DNA of 41,062 bases from a virus (IMGVR_UViG_3300028196_000028:1-41062); one strand, 5' to 3'; positions 7,708 through 14,751 are shown, counted from the stretch's first letter. Program-made: numbers and translations. Notes: a model not told the origin generated them from the letters alone.

Positions 7708-7882
7708 TAATATTTTCCTTATTGGGTGCATAATCGATTCTAAATATAAGAGGATCTAATGCAGCCTGTGTCTGACTCTTTGACCAACGATATTTTAGTT
7801 GAACATCAGCATAAAGCTTTTCCCTATCACTGTAAAGCTTTATCATATTATTCAGATTTTTATCTATTTCAATCCAATTCAT
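7694..7882 (-). CDS. Small hypothetical protein (62 aa)
   Basis: The 62 residues contain a charged helix (KNLNNMIKLYSDREKLYADV) followed by YRWSKSQTQAALDPLIF. Overlaps on both sides (14 nt each) are typical of coupled phage genes. No known family. Confidence 0.55.
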   Translation of the reverse strand: MNWIEIDKNLNNMIKLYSDREKLYADVQLKYRWSKSQTQAALDPLIFRIDYAPNKENINVYD

Positions 7883-8189
7883 CTTTTTTCTTTTTCCGCT
7901 TCTTTTTATCGTGAATACTTCTTAAATTAGCGAGAGCGTCAATTACAATAGTAGGATATTCCCCTAAATATGTGCCCGCGGTCAAAGAATCTTCATCTAA
8001 CAAATGCTTATGGCAATGCTCTATAGTATCCCAATTGTTTAATATATTTTTAGATAGGATATCATAAAAATCGTCTGAGAATATGGGGTCATCTTCTTTA
8101 TAATAAGCATATGAAGCCATTAAATAATACGGAATAGCCATATTTCTGTTGGCGCTTATAAGGGAAGTAACATGATTACCGATATTCAT
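7869..8189 (-). CDS. Conserved phage protein, weakly like NAD-ligase Ia domain (106 aa)
   Basis: The segment YYLMASYAYYKEDDPIFSDD then FYDILSKNIL resembles the Ia helical motif of NAD-dependent DNA ligases (YYxxDxPxxSDxEYDxLxxxL). The ligase nucleotidyl domain is absent, so this is not a ligase. I recall similar proteins from marine T4-like phages, without a function. The C-terminus is very Lys-rich (KKKRKKKKDELD), perhaps for nucleic-acid contact. Confidence 0.6.
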   Translation of the reverse strand: MNIGNHVTSLISANRNMAIPYYLMASYAYYKEDDPIFSDDFYDILSKNILNNWDTIEHCHKHLLDEDSLTAGTYLGEYPTIVIDALANLRSIHDKKKRKKKKDELD

Positions 8190-8197
8190 TTCTTATT

Positions 8198-8539
8198 CTA
8201 CCTTCGCATATTAGCAGCGTCAATTATGCCCTGCTTATTATCTTTACGGACTGGCATTAAATTGCTCTTGTGTGTAGTTACAATTCCTGCAATCTCATTG
8301 CCTGTGTATGTTTGGGTTTCTTTTTTAGATCCGTTAGAACAAATAGTATCAGATGTTTTAGACATTTTTCTCACACTCAAATCTGGCATATCTGAGCGAT
8401 AGTTACTAGGCTTATCGCTCACACCCATCTTTTTTAAAAATGCCTCATGATCATTTACCGCTTTTGCCCAACCAACGGCGCGTTTTTTCTTCTTACCGCT
8501 GCCATGTATTTGGACTCCTTTGATCATATGCATACTCAT
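8198..8539 (-). CDS. Conserved phage protein with YTG...HKSN...MRR motif (113 aa)
   Basis: The C-terminal part carries TYTGNEIAGIVTTHKSNLMPV and ends IIDAANMRR, a pattern I recall from small conserved phage proteins of unknown function. The N-terminal part is basic (GSGKKKKRAVGWAKAV). The start overlaps the upstream stop (ATGA). Confidence 0.65.
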   Translation of the reverse strand: MSMHMIKGVQIHGSGKKKKRAVGWAKAVNDHEAFLKKMGVSDKPSNYRSDMPDLSVRKMSKTSDTICSNGSKKETQTYTGNEIAGIVTTHKSNLMPVRKDNKQGIIDAANMRR

Positions 8540-8820
8540 TTTTTATAATTCCATCCAGTAAATGCGTCATTGTCTAAGTGGTATTTGCGAAGCAGGCTTT
8601 CATAAAACTCAATTTTCTTTTCAAGTTCAATAATATGATCTGCAGCTTTCCATGCGAAATGATCAGTACATCTAGACTTCCATTCTTCGCCTGCTTGATT
8701 TTTAAGTGCCTGAACAATATCTGATTGTTGTGGTGGTGGCTTAATGTCTAAATAAACTTTGCGTTCTACGGCATGTTCATTTTCTTCTTCTTCAATTCCA
8801 TGAGTATTGATTTCCATCAA
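8536..8820 (-). CDS. Hypothetical protein (94 aa)
   Basis: A Glu-rich N-terminus is followed by a helical C-terminus (ADHIIELEKKIEFYESLLRK) that may form a coiled coil. It overlaps both neighbours by 4 nt. Not recognised. Confidence 0.6.
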   Translation of the reverse strand: MMEINTHGIEEEENEHAVERKVYLDIKPPPQQSDIVQALKNQAGEEWKSRCTDHFAWKAADHIIELEKKIEFYESLLRKYHLDNDAFTGWNYKK

Positions 8821-9098
8821 TAGTCACCCCAATCTTCACCAACACCAGGATTATCATGACGGGTTGTTTCGTGCAAGATATCACCATAATACTCTTTCGC
8901 ATATTTACTTGCGTCCGTGTAATGATTAATATTTTCATCTGTATTACGGACAATTGTAATATCAGCAAACTCTCGGGTGGCTTTAGGCTTTGACATTAAG
9001 TTTTTAGATTTCTGTTTAATATTTGATATTTTTTTACGCCGTTCATGAATTTCTTTAATAAGAGCCAATCGGTCGCCTTGAGTTGTTGCAGTTTTCAT
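8817..9098 (-). CDS. Hypothetical protein (93 aa)
   Basis: ATG 9098 (MKTATTQGDRL) was chosen because GGAG lies six bases upstream; a longer frame from 9110 would put that SD inside the gene. A basic helical N-half (KEIHERRKKISNIKQKSKNL) is followed by an acidic C-end. First gene after the promoter at 9127-9155. Function unknown. Confidence 0.6.
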   Translation of the reverse strand: MKTATTQGDRLALIKEIHERRKKISNIKQKSKNLMSKPKATREFADITIVRNTDENINHYTDASKYAKEYYGDILHETTRHDNPGVGEDWGDY

Positions 9099-9126
9099 AG
9101 TATTCTCCATTACGAATCATTACAGT

Positions 9127-9155
9127 ATTATAACTCATTAGTAAGGTTTTGTCTA
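9127..9155 (-). promoter_or_regulatory. Sigma70-type promoter
   Basis: TAGACA (9150-9155), 17 bp, TATAAT (9127-9132) on the minus strand. The -10 box contains the TAA stop of the upstream gene. The downstream leader reads ACTGTAATGATTCG and lacks the conserved element. Confidence 0.6.
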
Positions 9156-9334
9156 GTACTATTTCCATAAAATTTTTGAGTAACTAAAACATCATCACAC
9201 TTTTTTACAAATATAGGAATAGCATAAGCACTTGAGCCTTGAAAAATAAGAATACCGTCACAGTAAACTCTGGCTTTAGCATTACTTGGTAAAGATAAAT
9301 CCAGTATGTAACTATCGTGACGATATATTGCCAT
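9128..9334 (-). CDS. Hypothetical protein (68 aa)
   Basis: Predicted beta-rich (YILDLSLPSNAKARVYCDGI, LIFQGSSAYAIPIFVKKC). No family recognised. ATG 9334 follows the stop of the upstream gene by two bases, and its own stop lies inside the next promoter's -10 box. Confidence 0.6.
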   Translation of the reverse strand: MAIYRHDSYILDLSLPSNAKARVYCDGILIFQGSSAYAIPIFVKKCDDVLVTQKFYGNSTRQNLTNEL

Positions 9335-9336
9335 TT

Positions 9337-9570
9337 TTAATACTCCTTAAAAGCACCTGCTCTTTCGTTTTCATCAAATCCAGCATAATAAGCTTCTATT
9401 TCTTTTTCAGTCATTTCATTTTCAAGAACTTGTTCGCCTTGATAACTTCCACGAGTCCAATAATGTGGATTTGGAGCACGACGATACCAAGAGTCTGCAC
9501 TGCCTCGATCAAATGGACCACCATGTCTTTCATCGTATTTAGTATTTCGGGGTTTCGTATTAAAAGTCAT
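9337..9570 (-). CDS. Conserved small phage protein, GGPFDRGSAD motif (77 aa)
   Basis: The motif DERHGGPFDRGSADSWYRR, then PHYW and a tail YYAGFDENERAGAFKEY, recurs in small proteins of many marine phages (recalled, not searched). Role unknown. It overlaps the 58-aa ORF upstream by 4 nt. Confidence 0.65.
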   Translation of the reverse strand: MTFNTKPRNTKYDERHGGPFDRGSADSWYRRAPNPHYWTRGSYQGEQVLENEMTEKEIEAYYAGFDENERAGAFKEY

Positions 9571-9743
9571 GCTACTGCTTTCCTTTGCATTTCTACAATC
9601 ATATCCAGTTCTATTTCATCTGCTTTGAAATCGAAAACTTCCGACAAAGCCAAGATGTGGCTTGCAGGAACTGGCGTTTCAGGCGATTGAGCATTCTTGA
9701 TCAACTGCCTAAGCATTTGGGCGACTTCCCTATATTCGGTCAT
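9567..9743 (-). CDS. Small hypothetical protein (58 aa)
   Basis: A helical ORF (MTEYREVAQMLRQLIKNAQS, then HILALSEVFDFKADEIELDM) filling the gap between two genes, with 4-nt overlaps at both ends. SD AAAGGT lies upstream of ATG 9743. Function unknown. Confidence 0.6.
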   Translation of the reverse strand: MTEYREVAQMLRQLIKNAQSPETPVPASHILALSEVFDFKADEIELDMIVEMQRKAVA

Positions 9744-9919
9744 TGGGTTACCTTTTCTTTTATTGTGAATTCAACATTAGGAAAAATCTCAGAATAAGCA
9801 GAAACCCATTCAGCGGCATTGCCATAACAGGTTTCAGTATTTACTAACTCATTCTCAAGAGATTTTACTTCTCCGCGAACACTAGCAGTACCGGTACCGT
9901 ATATTGCAAAAGTAGTCAT
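9740..9919 (-). CDS. Small hypothetical protein (59 aa)
   Basis: First gene after the leader-type promoter at 9956-9984, with SD GAAAGGG before ATG 9919. The sequence MTTFAIYGTGTASVRGEVKS then NTETCYGNAAEWVSAY shows no known domain. The stop overlaps the next ATG. Confidence 0.65.
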   Translation of the reverse strand: MTTFAIYGTGTASVRGEVKSLENELVNTETCYGNAAEWVSAYSEIFPNVEFTIKEKVTQ

Positions 9920-9955
9920 TTGTGAACCCTTTCAAGTGATTCTGTTTCTACAACT

Positions 9956-9984
9956 AAACTAGCATAAAAAAGGGGTCTTGTCAA
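9956..9984 (-). promoter_or_regulatory. Early promoter with conserved leader
   Basis: TTGACA (9979-9984), 17 bp, TAGTTT (9956-9961), then GAATCACTTGAAAGGG. The TGA of the -35 box is the stop codon of the upstream 33-aa ORF. Confidence 0.7.
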
Positions 9985-10082
9985 CCCCTTCCTTTCAGTA
10001 ATGCATGAATAAGTTTAGATTCTTTTTTAGAGATACGAGGATCTTTCTTGATTTCTTTATCAATAGAATCTTTATTGTACAT
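9981..10082 (-). CDS. Conserved miniprotein (33 aa)
   Basis: MYNKDSIDKEIKKDPRISKK then ESKLIHALLKGRG. The KDPRISKKEsKLIHALLKG core is familiar from very small marine-phage proteins, so I accept it despite its size. Basic and helical, possibly nucleic-acid or protein binding. The stop TGA lies in the promoter -35 box. Confidence 0.65.
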   Translation of the reverse strand: MYNKDSIDKEIKKDPRISKKESKLIHALLKGRG

Positions 10083-10092
10083 TTTTGTTGCC

Positions 10093-10608
10093 TTACACAT
10101 ATTCTTCTTCCTCTTCCACTTCCCACATTTCATTTAAATCATCTTCGCAATCACCACATATGTGATTGTCAAAACTGCCTAATGTGTCTCCACATTCTTC
10201 ACAGTAATGTTCATCATCATCTGCATAATTAAACATATCATCATCATTCTGTTGAGTCTCTAACTCAGGATTGGCAACAATGTGAGCAACGGTTTGATCA
10301 ATAGCAGATTCGATTGCTACTTGCAGACTATCTCCGTTGTAGTTGCCTTCATAAAGCCGACCCATCGTGAAAGGATGAATTGCATGACTGGTTTTGTAAT
10401 CGATCACATTGTTATGGGAAAGAAAGTTTACAGCACCAGAAGTGTTGTTTCCCATTCCGTTATTATAAAGATCATAAGCAAGCCGTGTTACTGCCCGAAT
10501 CATTTCTCCAGCAGTACTTTCACAATTTCCCATCGCAGGAACTAGTTCTTGGAGTCGGTCATAATCAGATTGAAAAGTTCCGTTTTGATTCCAGTAAGTA
10601 TTTTGCAT
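10093..10608 (-). CDS. Protein with C-terminal zinc ribbon (171 aa)
   Basis: ATG 10608 (MQNTYWNQNG) was chosen: GAAAGGG sits eight bases upstream in a leader hairpin, whereas the longer frame would need a TTG start. The body is mixed alpha/beta (LQELVPAMGNCESTAGEMIR). The C-terminus has two Cys pairs, CEEC and CGDC, typical of a zinc ribbon, and a strongly acidic tail (EMWEVEEEEEYV). Function unknown. Confidence 0.7.
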   Translation of the reverse strand: MQNTYWNQNGTFQSDYDRLQELVPAMGNCESTAGEMIRAVTRLAYDLYNNGMGNNTSGAVNFLSHNNVIDYKTSHAIHPFTMGRLYEGNYNGDSLQVAIESAIDQTVAHIVANPELETQQNDDDMFNYADDDEHYCEECGDTLGSFDNHICGDCEDDLNEMWEVEEEEEYV

Positions 10609-10649
10609 TTTTTGCCCTTTCAATGACAAGTGATTCTTTCTATACTAAC

Positions 10650-10678
10650 TTTATAGCATATCTTGAGGTGTTTGTCAA
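10650..10678 (-). promoter_or_regulatory. Early promoter with conserved leader
   Basis: TTGACA (10673-10678), 17 bp, TATAAA (10650-10655), then AGTATAGAAAGAATCACTTG. The SD GAAAGGG lies in a potential hairpin TTGTC-ATTGAAAG-GGCAA. Confidence 0.8.
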
Positions 10679-10684
10679 CCTCTA

Positions 10685-10870
10685 TTATACAGTTTGTGTA
10701 TCTGAGCGGAGTGAAGTACTAAACACGGAACTTTGACGTCCCCGGTTGTAAATTCCCCAAGGGTGACGCTCAATAGGCCAGCTACGAACATTGTCTGGTC
10801 CTTGAGGGCAAACTGTAACTTCTCCGCCATCGTCATAAAAATTTTGAACTAGTTGATCAAGATTAGTCAT
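10685..10870 (-). CDS. Small hypothetical protein (61 aa)
   Basis: 61 aa, containing YDDGGEVTVCPQGPDNVRSW and PIERHPWGIYNRGRQSS. No family recognised. SD TAGGAG precedes ATG 10870, behind a leader-type promoter. Confidence 0.6.
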   Translation of the reverse strand: MTNLDQLVQNFYDDGGEVTVCPQGPDNVRSWPIERHPWGIYNRGRQSSVFSTSLRSDTQTV

Positions 10871-10906
10871 TGGTATCTCCTAAGAAGTGATTCGTCTTAC
10901 TCTTAT

Positions 10907-10935
10907 AACTTAGCACATTTAAGCGGCGTTGTCAA
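10907..10935 (-). promoter_or_regulatory. Early promoter nested in the 3' end of the metallopeptidase gene
   Basis: TTGACA (10930-10935), 17 bp, TAAGTT (10907-10912), then a leader with GAATCACTT and SD TAGGAG. The -35 box encodes Val-Asp of the upstream protein's C-terminus (VDNAA, stop). Confidence 0.7.
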
Positions 10936-11596
10936 CCCTTTTCTCACGGGCTTTTTCCATACGCAATTTCATTTTCATCCATGCATCAGGGTTCAACACG
11001 TTTTTGCTGATCGACAACTTTAGCTTTTTTTCTTTGAAACATTTTTTCAGGTAAGTAGCTTGCTCTTTACCGATAAACCGTGATACTAACTTGAGTAGAT
11101 CAATACGAAATTGTGTATCGTGGTGCATATTACCAACAGAATGAGCTAACTCATGGAGCAGTACGTACTGGTTCAATCCGATAGGCAGATCGTCTAAGCC
11201 GCGAGTAGTATTCAATTCAACATGAGAACCCCAGGCTCTACCAGCAATTCTTGAGCCGCGCATAGTTCCTAGGGATATAGCTAAATTCTCTGAAATTCTA
11301 CCCTTGCTCATTTTCTTCCAAGTAGCAGAAGCAAGAATTTTATCGCAATACTTTTGAGCCATGGCGATATTGGCAAACTGGAGTCCTCTGCCATATCTAC
11401 TCTCATACTTAAATTCTGCATTATATACCTTAGAACGGTCACTATCACGCGAATAATGACCATGCTTACGACCAGTATTGATAAGTGTTTTCTTCTTATT
11501 AAGATAAGAAAGATATGTTATGATATCATCATTATCCCAGCTATTAGCTTGTAGTGCTTTAACAACAGGTTTTTGATCAGCGGCATAACAAAGCAT
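10919..11596 (-). CDS. Putative zinc metallopeptidase (HExxHxxGxxH)
   Basis: 225 aa. HELAHSVGNMHHD at 148-160 gives HExxHxxGxxH, with His148 and His152 as likely zinc ligands, Glu149 as catalytic base and His158 as third ligand. This is the metzincin-type spacing, although SprT-like and related phage peptidases also use HELAH. The upstream part (GSRIAGRAWGSHVELN) resembles the strand before the zinc helix. No signal peptide, so probably cytoplasmic. It starts behind a leader-type promoter with SD AGGAG. Target unknown. Confidence 0.75.
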   Translation of the reverse strand: MLCYAADQKPVVKALQANSWDNDDIITYLSYLNKKKTLINTGRKHGHYSRDSDRSKVYNAEFKYESRYGRGLQFANIAMAQKYCDKILASATWKKMSKGRISENLAISLGTMRGSRIAGRAWGSHVELNTTRGLDDLPIGLNQYVLLHELAHSVGNMHHDTQFRIDLLKLVSRFIGKEQATYLKKCFKEKKLKLSISKNVLNPDAWMKMKLRMEKAREKRVDNAA

Positions 11597-11628
11597 TAGT
11601 ATCTCCTAGTGATTCTCTTTACTATTAC

Positions 11629-11657
11629 AATTTAGCATAATTCAAAGGTAATGTCAA
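11629..11657 (-). promoter_or_regulatory. Early promoter with conserved leader
   Basis: TTGACA (11652-11657), 17 bp, TAAATT (11629-11634), leader AGAGAATCACT, SD AGGAG. Confidence 0.7.
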
Positions 11658-11660
11658 CCC

Positions 11661-12239
11661 TTAATTATCACCAAATCCATATGAAAGATTTCTAGCATCA
11701 AAATCTTCAATTAAAGGCAAAGATTCGGTCATGTGATCAAACCTATGTGAGCCATTAGTCCAAGTAAAAGTTTTAACATGCTCACTATTTTTAAACATTT
11801 GATTTGTTTCAACAGCGTCACATACATCATCATCCATATCTAATAGCAGTAAGCCAGGAACTTTAGAACGATCTGACATTTTAGAAAAACTTGTAAGAGT
11901 TTCAGCTTTCAAAGTATAATGCCGATCATAATAATCAATCCCAGAACCGATATATTTTTGAAGGCTTATAGCAGGATCAGTTGCGGGGTTAATCATAACA
12001 TAAGGAAGAGACCAAGTTATGCCCATTAGATTAGCCATATAGCCACCCATAGAAGTACCAACAAGTAAATCTATATCATCTGCTATCATTGCGTTGTATA
12101 TCGTTTCTTGAATTTCTGAAATAGGTTGGGTGTAATCTACATTAACACCAGTTACATTCCCTATTTCAGACAATAGAAGTATTTTGTCACTGCTGGGATC
12201 GAAACGACTAGCCCAGCCGTGAATGTAAAGTATATTCAT
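11661..12239 (-). CDS. YqiA/UPF0227-like esterase
   Basis: 192 aa, the usual length of the YqiA family. MNILYIHGWASRFDPSSDK is the oxyanion-hole region, LLVGTSMGGYMANLMG has nucleophile Ser63, LLLLDMDDDV supplies the Asp (about 136-138), and GSHRFDHM has His165. This fits a small alpha/beta hydrolase acting on acyl or acyl-CoA-type esters; the natural substrate is unknown. It is a second esterase besides the class 3 lipase, but on an early transcript. Confidence 0.85.
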   Translation of the reverse strand: MNILYIHGWASRFDPSSDKILLLSEIGNVTGVNVDYTQPISEIQETIYNAMIADDIDLLVGTSMGGYMANLMGITWSLPYVMINPATDPAISLQKYIGSGIDYYDRHYTLKAETLTSFSKMSDRSKVPGLLLLDMDDDVCDAVETNQMFKNSEHVKTFTWTNGSHRFDHMTESLPLIEDFDARNLSYGFGDN

Positions 12240-12267
12240 AATCTCTCTCTGATTCGTTACTCTTAGT

Positions 12268-12296
12268 ATACTATACTAAGTGGACCAGTTTGTCAA
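12268..12296 (-). promoter_or_regulatory. Early promoter with variant leader
   Basis: TTGACA (12291-12296), 17 bp, TAGTAT (12268-12273), leader GTAACGAATCAGAGAGAGAT. It drives the esterase gene. Confidence 0.65.
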
Positions 12297-12299
12297 CCA

Positions 12300-12908
12300 C
12301 TATCTGATATTTTTACCAGTAGTTCCTAAAGAAATTTTAAAAATCATTTCATCACCGATAGCACGGAGATATCCATAAGGTTTTAGCATAGGATACTTAC
12401 TAAGTGTAAACTGCGCGTCTTTAGGTAAATCGCTGGTTTTCATTTTTGCCACTGGCTGAACATCATCTCCAGATGTTTTTTTTACTTGTTCTGGAGTTAG
12501 TAAGAAAGGTTCAAGTATATTCCAATCCATAGATTTCATCATTGCACCAAGAGCCTTTTTACTTTTCTCACCGTACGATCTTTTGACTTCCTGTTGAAAC
12601 ATGTTTTTAACAATTGCTTTAGCTTGATCGCCACCTTCGGCGCCCATGGCAACTGATTTTCTACCGCCCTTGTCTTTATAAAGAATTACCGCAAGTAACT
12701 TGCCATCTTTTACTGCCATCTTCCACATAGGAATCTTAGCTATCATCGACTCTTTGTTTTCAAAACCACCACCTTTAATTCCACCAATTTCTGCGTATGA
12801 TTTTTGAAGTAATTCCCAGACTCGATCAGCCCATTTACGCTTCAATTCCTCATCGTTAGGAAGAGCGTTTATAAATCTCTCTGCTATAAATGTATTAAAA
12901 GTTTTCAT
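12300..12908 (-). CDS. Late phage protein, MKxFxxFIxE N-terminus (202 aa)
   Basis: The N-terminus MKTFNTFIAERF resembles the starts of many T4-like virion proteins. Then come DRVWELLQKSYAEIGGIKGG, IPMWKMAVKDGKLLAVILYKD and GGRKSVAMGAEGG; the K-x-LLAVILYKD strand with the following Gly-rich stretch is reminiscent of a GNAT-like fold but lacks a clear acetyl-CoA motif. A TATAAATA late promoter 25 nt upstream supports late expression and a possible virion role. Function unknown. Confidence 0.7.
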   Translation of the reverse strand: MKTFNTFIAERFINALPNDEELKRKWADRVWELLQKSYAEIGGIKGGGFENKESMIAKIPMWKMAVKDGKLLAVILYKDKGGRKSVAMGAEGGDQAKAIVKNMFQQEVKRSYGEKSKKALGAMMKSMDWNILEPFLLTPEQVKKTSGDDVQPVAKMKTSDLPKDAQFTLSKYPMLKPYGYLRAIGDEMIFKISLGTTGKNIR

Positions 12909-12933
12909 TTGATTTCCAATATAGTTTTTATAT

Positions 12934-12941
12934 TATTTATA
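12934..12941 (-). promoter_or_regulatory. T4-type late promoter TATAAATA
   Basis: Exact TATAAATA on the minus strand, 25 nt upstream of the 202-aa gene. Its upstream half overlaps the inverted repeat at 12939-12985. Confidence 0.75.
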
Positions 12942-12985
12942 TGATCTAGAAATCATAAATGTAGAATATGATTTCTAGATCATAT
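12939..12985. repeat. 19-bp perfect inverted repeat
   Basis: Arms 12939-12957 and 12967-12985 are exactly complementary, with a 9-nt loop. The arms contain TGATCTAGA. No T-tract follows on the minus strand, so it is not a typical intrinsic terminator. One arm touches the stop codon of the 86-aa gene and the other overlaps the TATAAATA promoter. Confidence 0.9.
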
Positions 12986-13245
12986 CAACTTTTATAAATG
13001 TCGGTAAGCATATCTTCAAATTGTTCTACCTTATCAAGTCGATTAGGCCAGTGGATATAATCTTTTTCTGGATTCTTTTTGAGATTATTAAGAAGCGGAA
13101 TTACCGCATTATATAGTCTGTCAATTTTGTTTTGGACAGCATCTAAATTTTCTTCTGTATCAGATGATTTTTGTGCTAGTTGCTGTACTGCATCCAATTC
13201 ATCTTCGGTAACTGCGGTAAATCCAAAATCAAAAATGTCACTCAT
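12985..13245 (-). CDS. Conserved marine T4-like phage protein (86 aa)
   Basis: MSDIFDFGFTAVTEDELDAV, then a coiled-coil middle (ENLDAVQNKIDRLYNAVIPL) and NPEKDYIHWPNRLDKVEQF. I recall this arrangement from small proteins of cyanophage-like T4 relatives. Acidic and helical, function unknown. It belongs to the late operon from 14318 and ends at the inverted repeat. Confidence 0.7.
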   Translation of the reverse strand: MSDIFDFGFTAVTEDELDAVQQLAQKSSDTEENLDAVQNKIDRLYNAVIPLLNNLKKNPEKDYIHWPNRLDKVEQFEDMLTDIYKS

Positions 13246-13450
13246 GTGGTTCCTCTAATTCTTTGTATCTCCTCGCAATGTATGCATGATAGCTTTCTTG
13301 TGATTTTACTGTAGTATCCATCATTTTACCTCTAAATGCAGCGTCTTTGATATTCTGTCTAAATCTTAACATTCTTTCTTCATGATAATAATCAGACATT
13401 TGCCGGTTTAATTCAAGTTGAATTTCTTCTTCAGTCATATCATGTACCAT
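13238..13450 (-). CDS. Small charged helical protein (about 70 aa)
   Basis: Start uncertain: ATG 13450 (MVHDMTEEEIQ) directly follows the upstream stop, ATG 13438 (MTEEE) is an alternative, and a TTG at 13462 would extend it. No good SD is seen. The body is Glu/Arg/Lys-rich helix (LELNRQMSDYYHEERMLRF), and it overlaps the next gene. Unknown. Confidence 0.55.
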   Translation of the reverse strand: MVHDMTEEEIQLELNRQMSDYYHEERMLRFRQNIKDAAFRGKMMDTTVKSQESYHAYIARRYKELEEPHE

Positions 13451-13451
13451 T

Positions 13452-13763
13452 TTATAATGCAATTCCCTGATCTTCTACTTTTGGATAAAGTTCTCTTGGC
13501 ATAGCAACAATTGGAATACGTTTTGCAGGATCATCTGAACCATTTATTTTTTTAGGAACACACCCTATTTCTAATGGCACAAAATTGCCTTCTCCATATT
13601 GTCTAGATAATTCACTATACATTGTTGTGCCAAGACCTCTTATATTTGCTTTTGCATATACAACACATTCTTGGGAAGTTTTGAAATTCTGACCCTGAAT
13701 AACATATGCTTGTCCATCGTTTAAACTAAACAAAGAGTACAATATCCAGGCAGCATAATTCAT
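13452..13763 (-). CDS. Hypothetical protein with hydrophobic N-terminus (103 aa)
   Basis: MNYAAWILYSLFSLNDGQAY may be a short signal or anchor. The rest has two cysteines (SQECVVYAK, IGCVPKK) that could form a disulfide in the periplasm. It overlaps the signal-peptide gene upstream by 4 nt. Late operon member; function unknown. Confidence 0.6.
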   Translation of the reverse strand: MNYAAWILYSLFSLNDGQAYVIQGQNFKTSQECVVYAKANIRGLGTTMYSELSRQYGEGNFVPLEIGCVPKKINGSDDPAKRIPIVAMPRELYPKVEDQGIAL

Positions 13764-14146
13764 TGATCCATGCCACCTGGAGTAAATTTATTTCCATTTA
13801 AAATTAGACATGAAAACCCCTCGCCTTTAAATATAATAGAAAAACTTCCAGTATCTGGATTAACAAACATTGAAGCAATTCCTGTTAATTGCCTCGCATA
13901 CTCTGGTGGATAATTTGGTGGTATTACAAAAGTTATTCCAAAAGCATCAAATAATTTCTTTTCTTCATATTGATCAATTATTGCTTTTATTTTTTTTGGT
14001 TCATCGCATATACTTCTCATAGCAATAGGTGTAGCAGTACTAGGGTCCATTTGAGGAGATTCTTTAGGAACTTTATCTTTATTCTGAGCAAATACACTTG
14101 ATACGAAAACAAAAGATAGAATTAGGGCATAGAATATTTTACTCAT
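13760..14146 (-). CDS. Predicted secreted protein (128 aa)
   Basis: A clear signal peptide (MSKIFYALILSFVFVSSVFA, cut after Ala20) precedes a mature part of about 108 aa. That part has two Cys (RSICDEP, GFSCLIL) and a conserved-looking strand pair (GSFSIIFKGEGFSCLILNGN). It probably acts in the periplasm. It is in a late operon with another N-terminally hydrophobic protein, suggesting an envelope role late in infection, but no lysis family was recognised. Confidence 0.7.
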   Translation of the reverse strand: MSKIFYALILSFVFVSSVFAQNKDKVPKESPQMDPSTATPIAMRSICDEPKKIKAIIDQYEEKKLFDAFGITFVIPPNYPPEYARQLTGIASMFVNPDTGSFSIIFKGEGFSCLILNGNKFTPGGMDQ

Positions 14147-14291
14147 TTAACAATTCCTTTATACGTTTAATATAACCGTACTTTTCTTCCGTTTCTTGTT
14201 TTAATTGTTTTTTTAAAAGTTCGATCTGTGATGCTTGTTCTAGGAGTATTTTTCTATATCGTTCTGCTTCTGTATTGTCAGTTAATTGCAT
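14139..14291 (-). CDS. Small coiled-coil protein (50 aa)
   Basis: A helical, charged 50-aa ORF (RYRKILLEQASQIELLKKQL then KQETEEKYGYIKRI). It starts behind a TATAAATA promoter with SD AGGAG, and its end overlaps the secreted-protein start by 8 nt. The resemblance of such a helix to a small lysis or spanin partner is speculation. Confidence 0.65.
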   Translation of the reverse strand: MQLTDNTEAERYRKILLEQASQIELLKKQLKQETEEKYGYIKRIKELLNE

Positions 14292-14317
14292 AATTAAATG
14301 CTCCTAGGTATTAATAT

Positions 14318-14325
14318 TATTTATA
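14318..14325 (-). promoter_or_regulatory. T4-type late promoter TATAAATA
   Basis: Exact TATAAATA on the minus strand, 26 nt upstream of ATG 14291. It should drive the 50-aa, secreted, 103-aa, 70-aa and 86-aa genes. It abuts the stop of the VOC gene. Confidence 0.75.
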
Positions 14326-14751
14326 CTAAACCTTTAGCATACTTTTAATTTCAATGACATTTCTGTTAGGATCTTCTACAAAAAATGTTTCTTGTTCATA
14401 ATCAGTGTCTTTGAATCTAGTGTAAGGAGTATCAAGAAATCCTACAGTATTTTTTACACTAGCACGAACCTTTTGATATTCATCATATGGTAAGTGAATT
14501 CCTAGATGTGGTACGCATACTTCACCCATATCGACAGTATGTCTATGTCTATCAGGTCCCTTTGCGGGAGCAATGCCCTCACCAGTTCTAGGTTTGGATT
14601 CATGGAGTGTCAACTCATTACCCCAAAAATCAATATCTTGCCAGCGACCTTCTTCAGCCATATCTAATTTGCAGCCTAGAATATCTGTATAAAATGGCAG
14701 TGTTGTTTCTAGTTTGCCGCCTTCAATCGCTAGATGAAAAATATTACTCAT
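14326..14751 (-). CDS. VOC (glyoxalase/dioxygenase) superfamily protein
   Basis: 141 aa, one VOC unit made of two beta-alpha-beta-beta-beta modules. Module 1 is FHLAIEGGKLETTLPFYTDI with LGCKL, then WGNELTLHE; module 2 is PHLGIHLPYDEYQKV, then QETFFVEDPNRNVIEIKS. Probable metal ligands are His6, His50 or a residue nearby, His82 or His86, and Glu134. It may be a glyoxalase, dioxygenase or resistance-type enzyme; the substrate cannot be read from sequence. Confidence 0.85.
   Translation of the reverse strand: MSNIFHLAIEGGKLETTLPFYTDILGCKLDMAEEGRWQDIDFWGNELTLHESKPRTGEGIAPAKGPDRHRHTVDMGEVCVPHLGIHLPYDEYQKVRASVKNTVGFLDTPYTRFKDTDYEQETFFVEDPNRNVIEIKSMLKV

Noticed and set aside
8817-9110. Longer start for the 93-aa protein at 9110
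   Set aside because: The GGAG that serves ATG 9098 would fall inside the coding frame, and ATG 9110 has no SD.
12939-12985. The inverted repeat as an intrinsic terminator
   Set aside because: The stem is far longer than usual and no U-tract follows in the direction of transcription.
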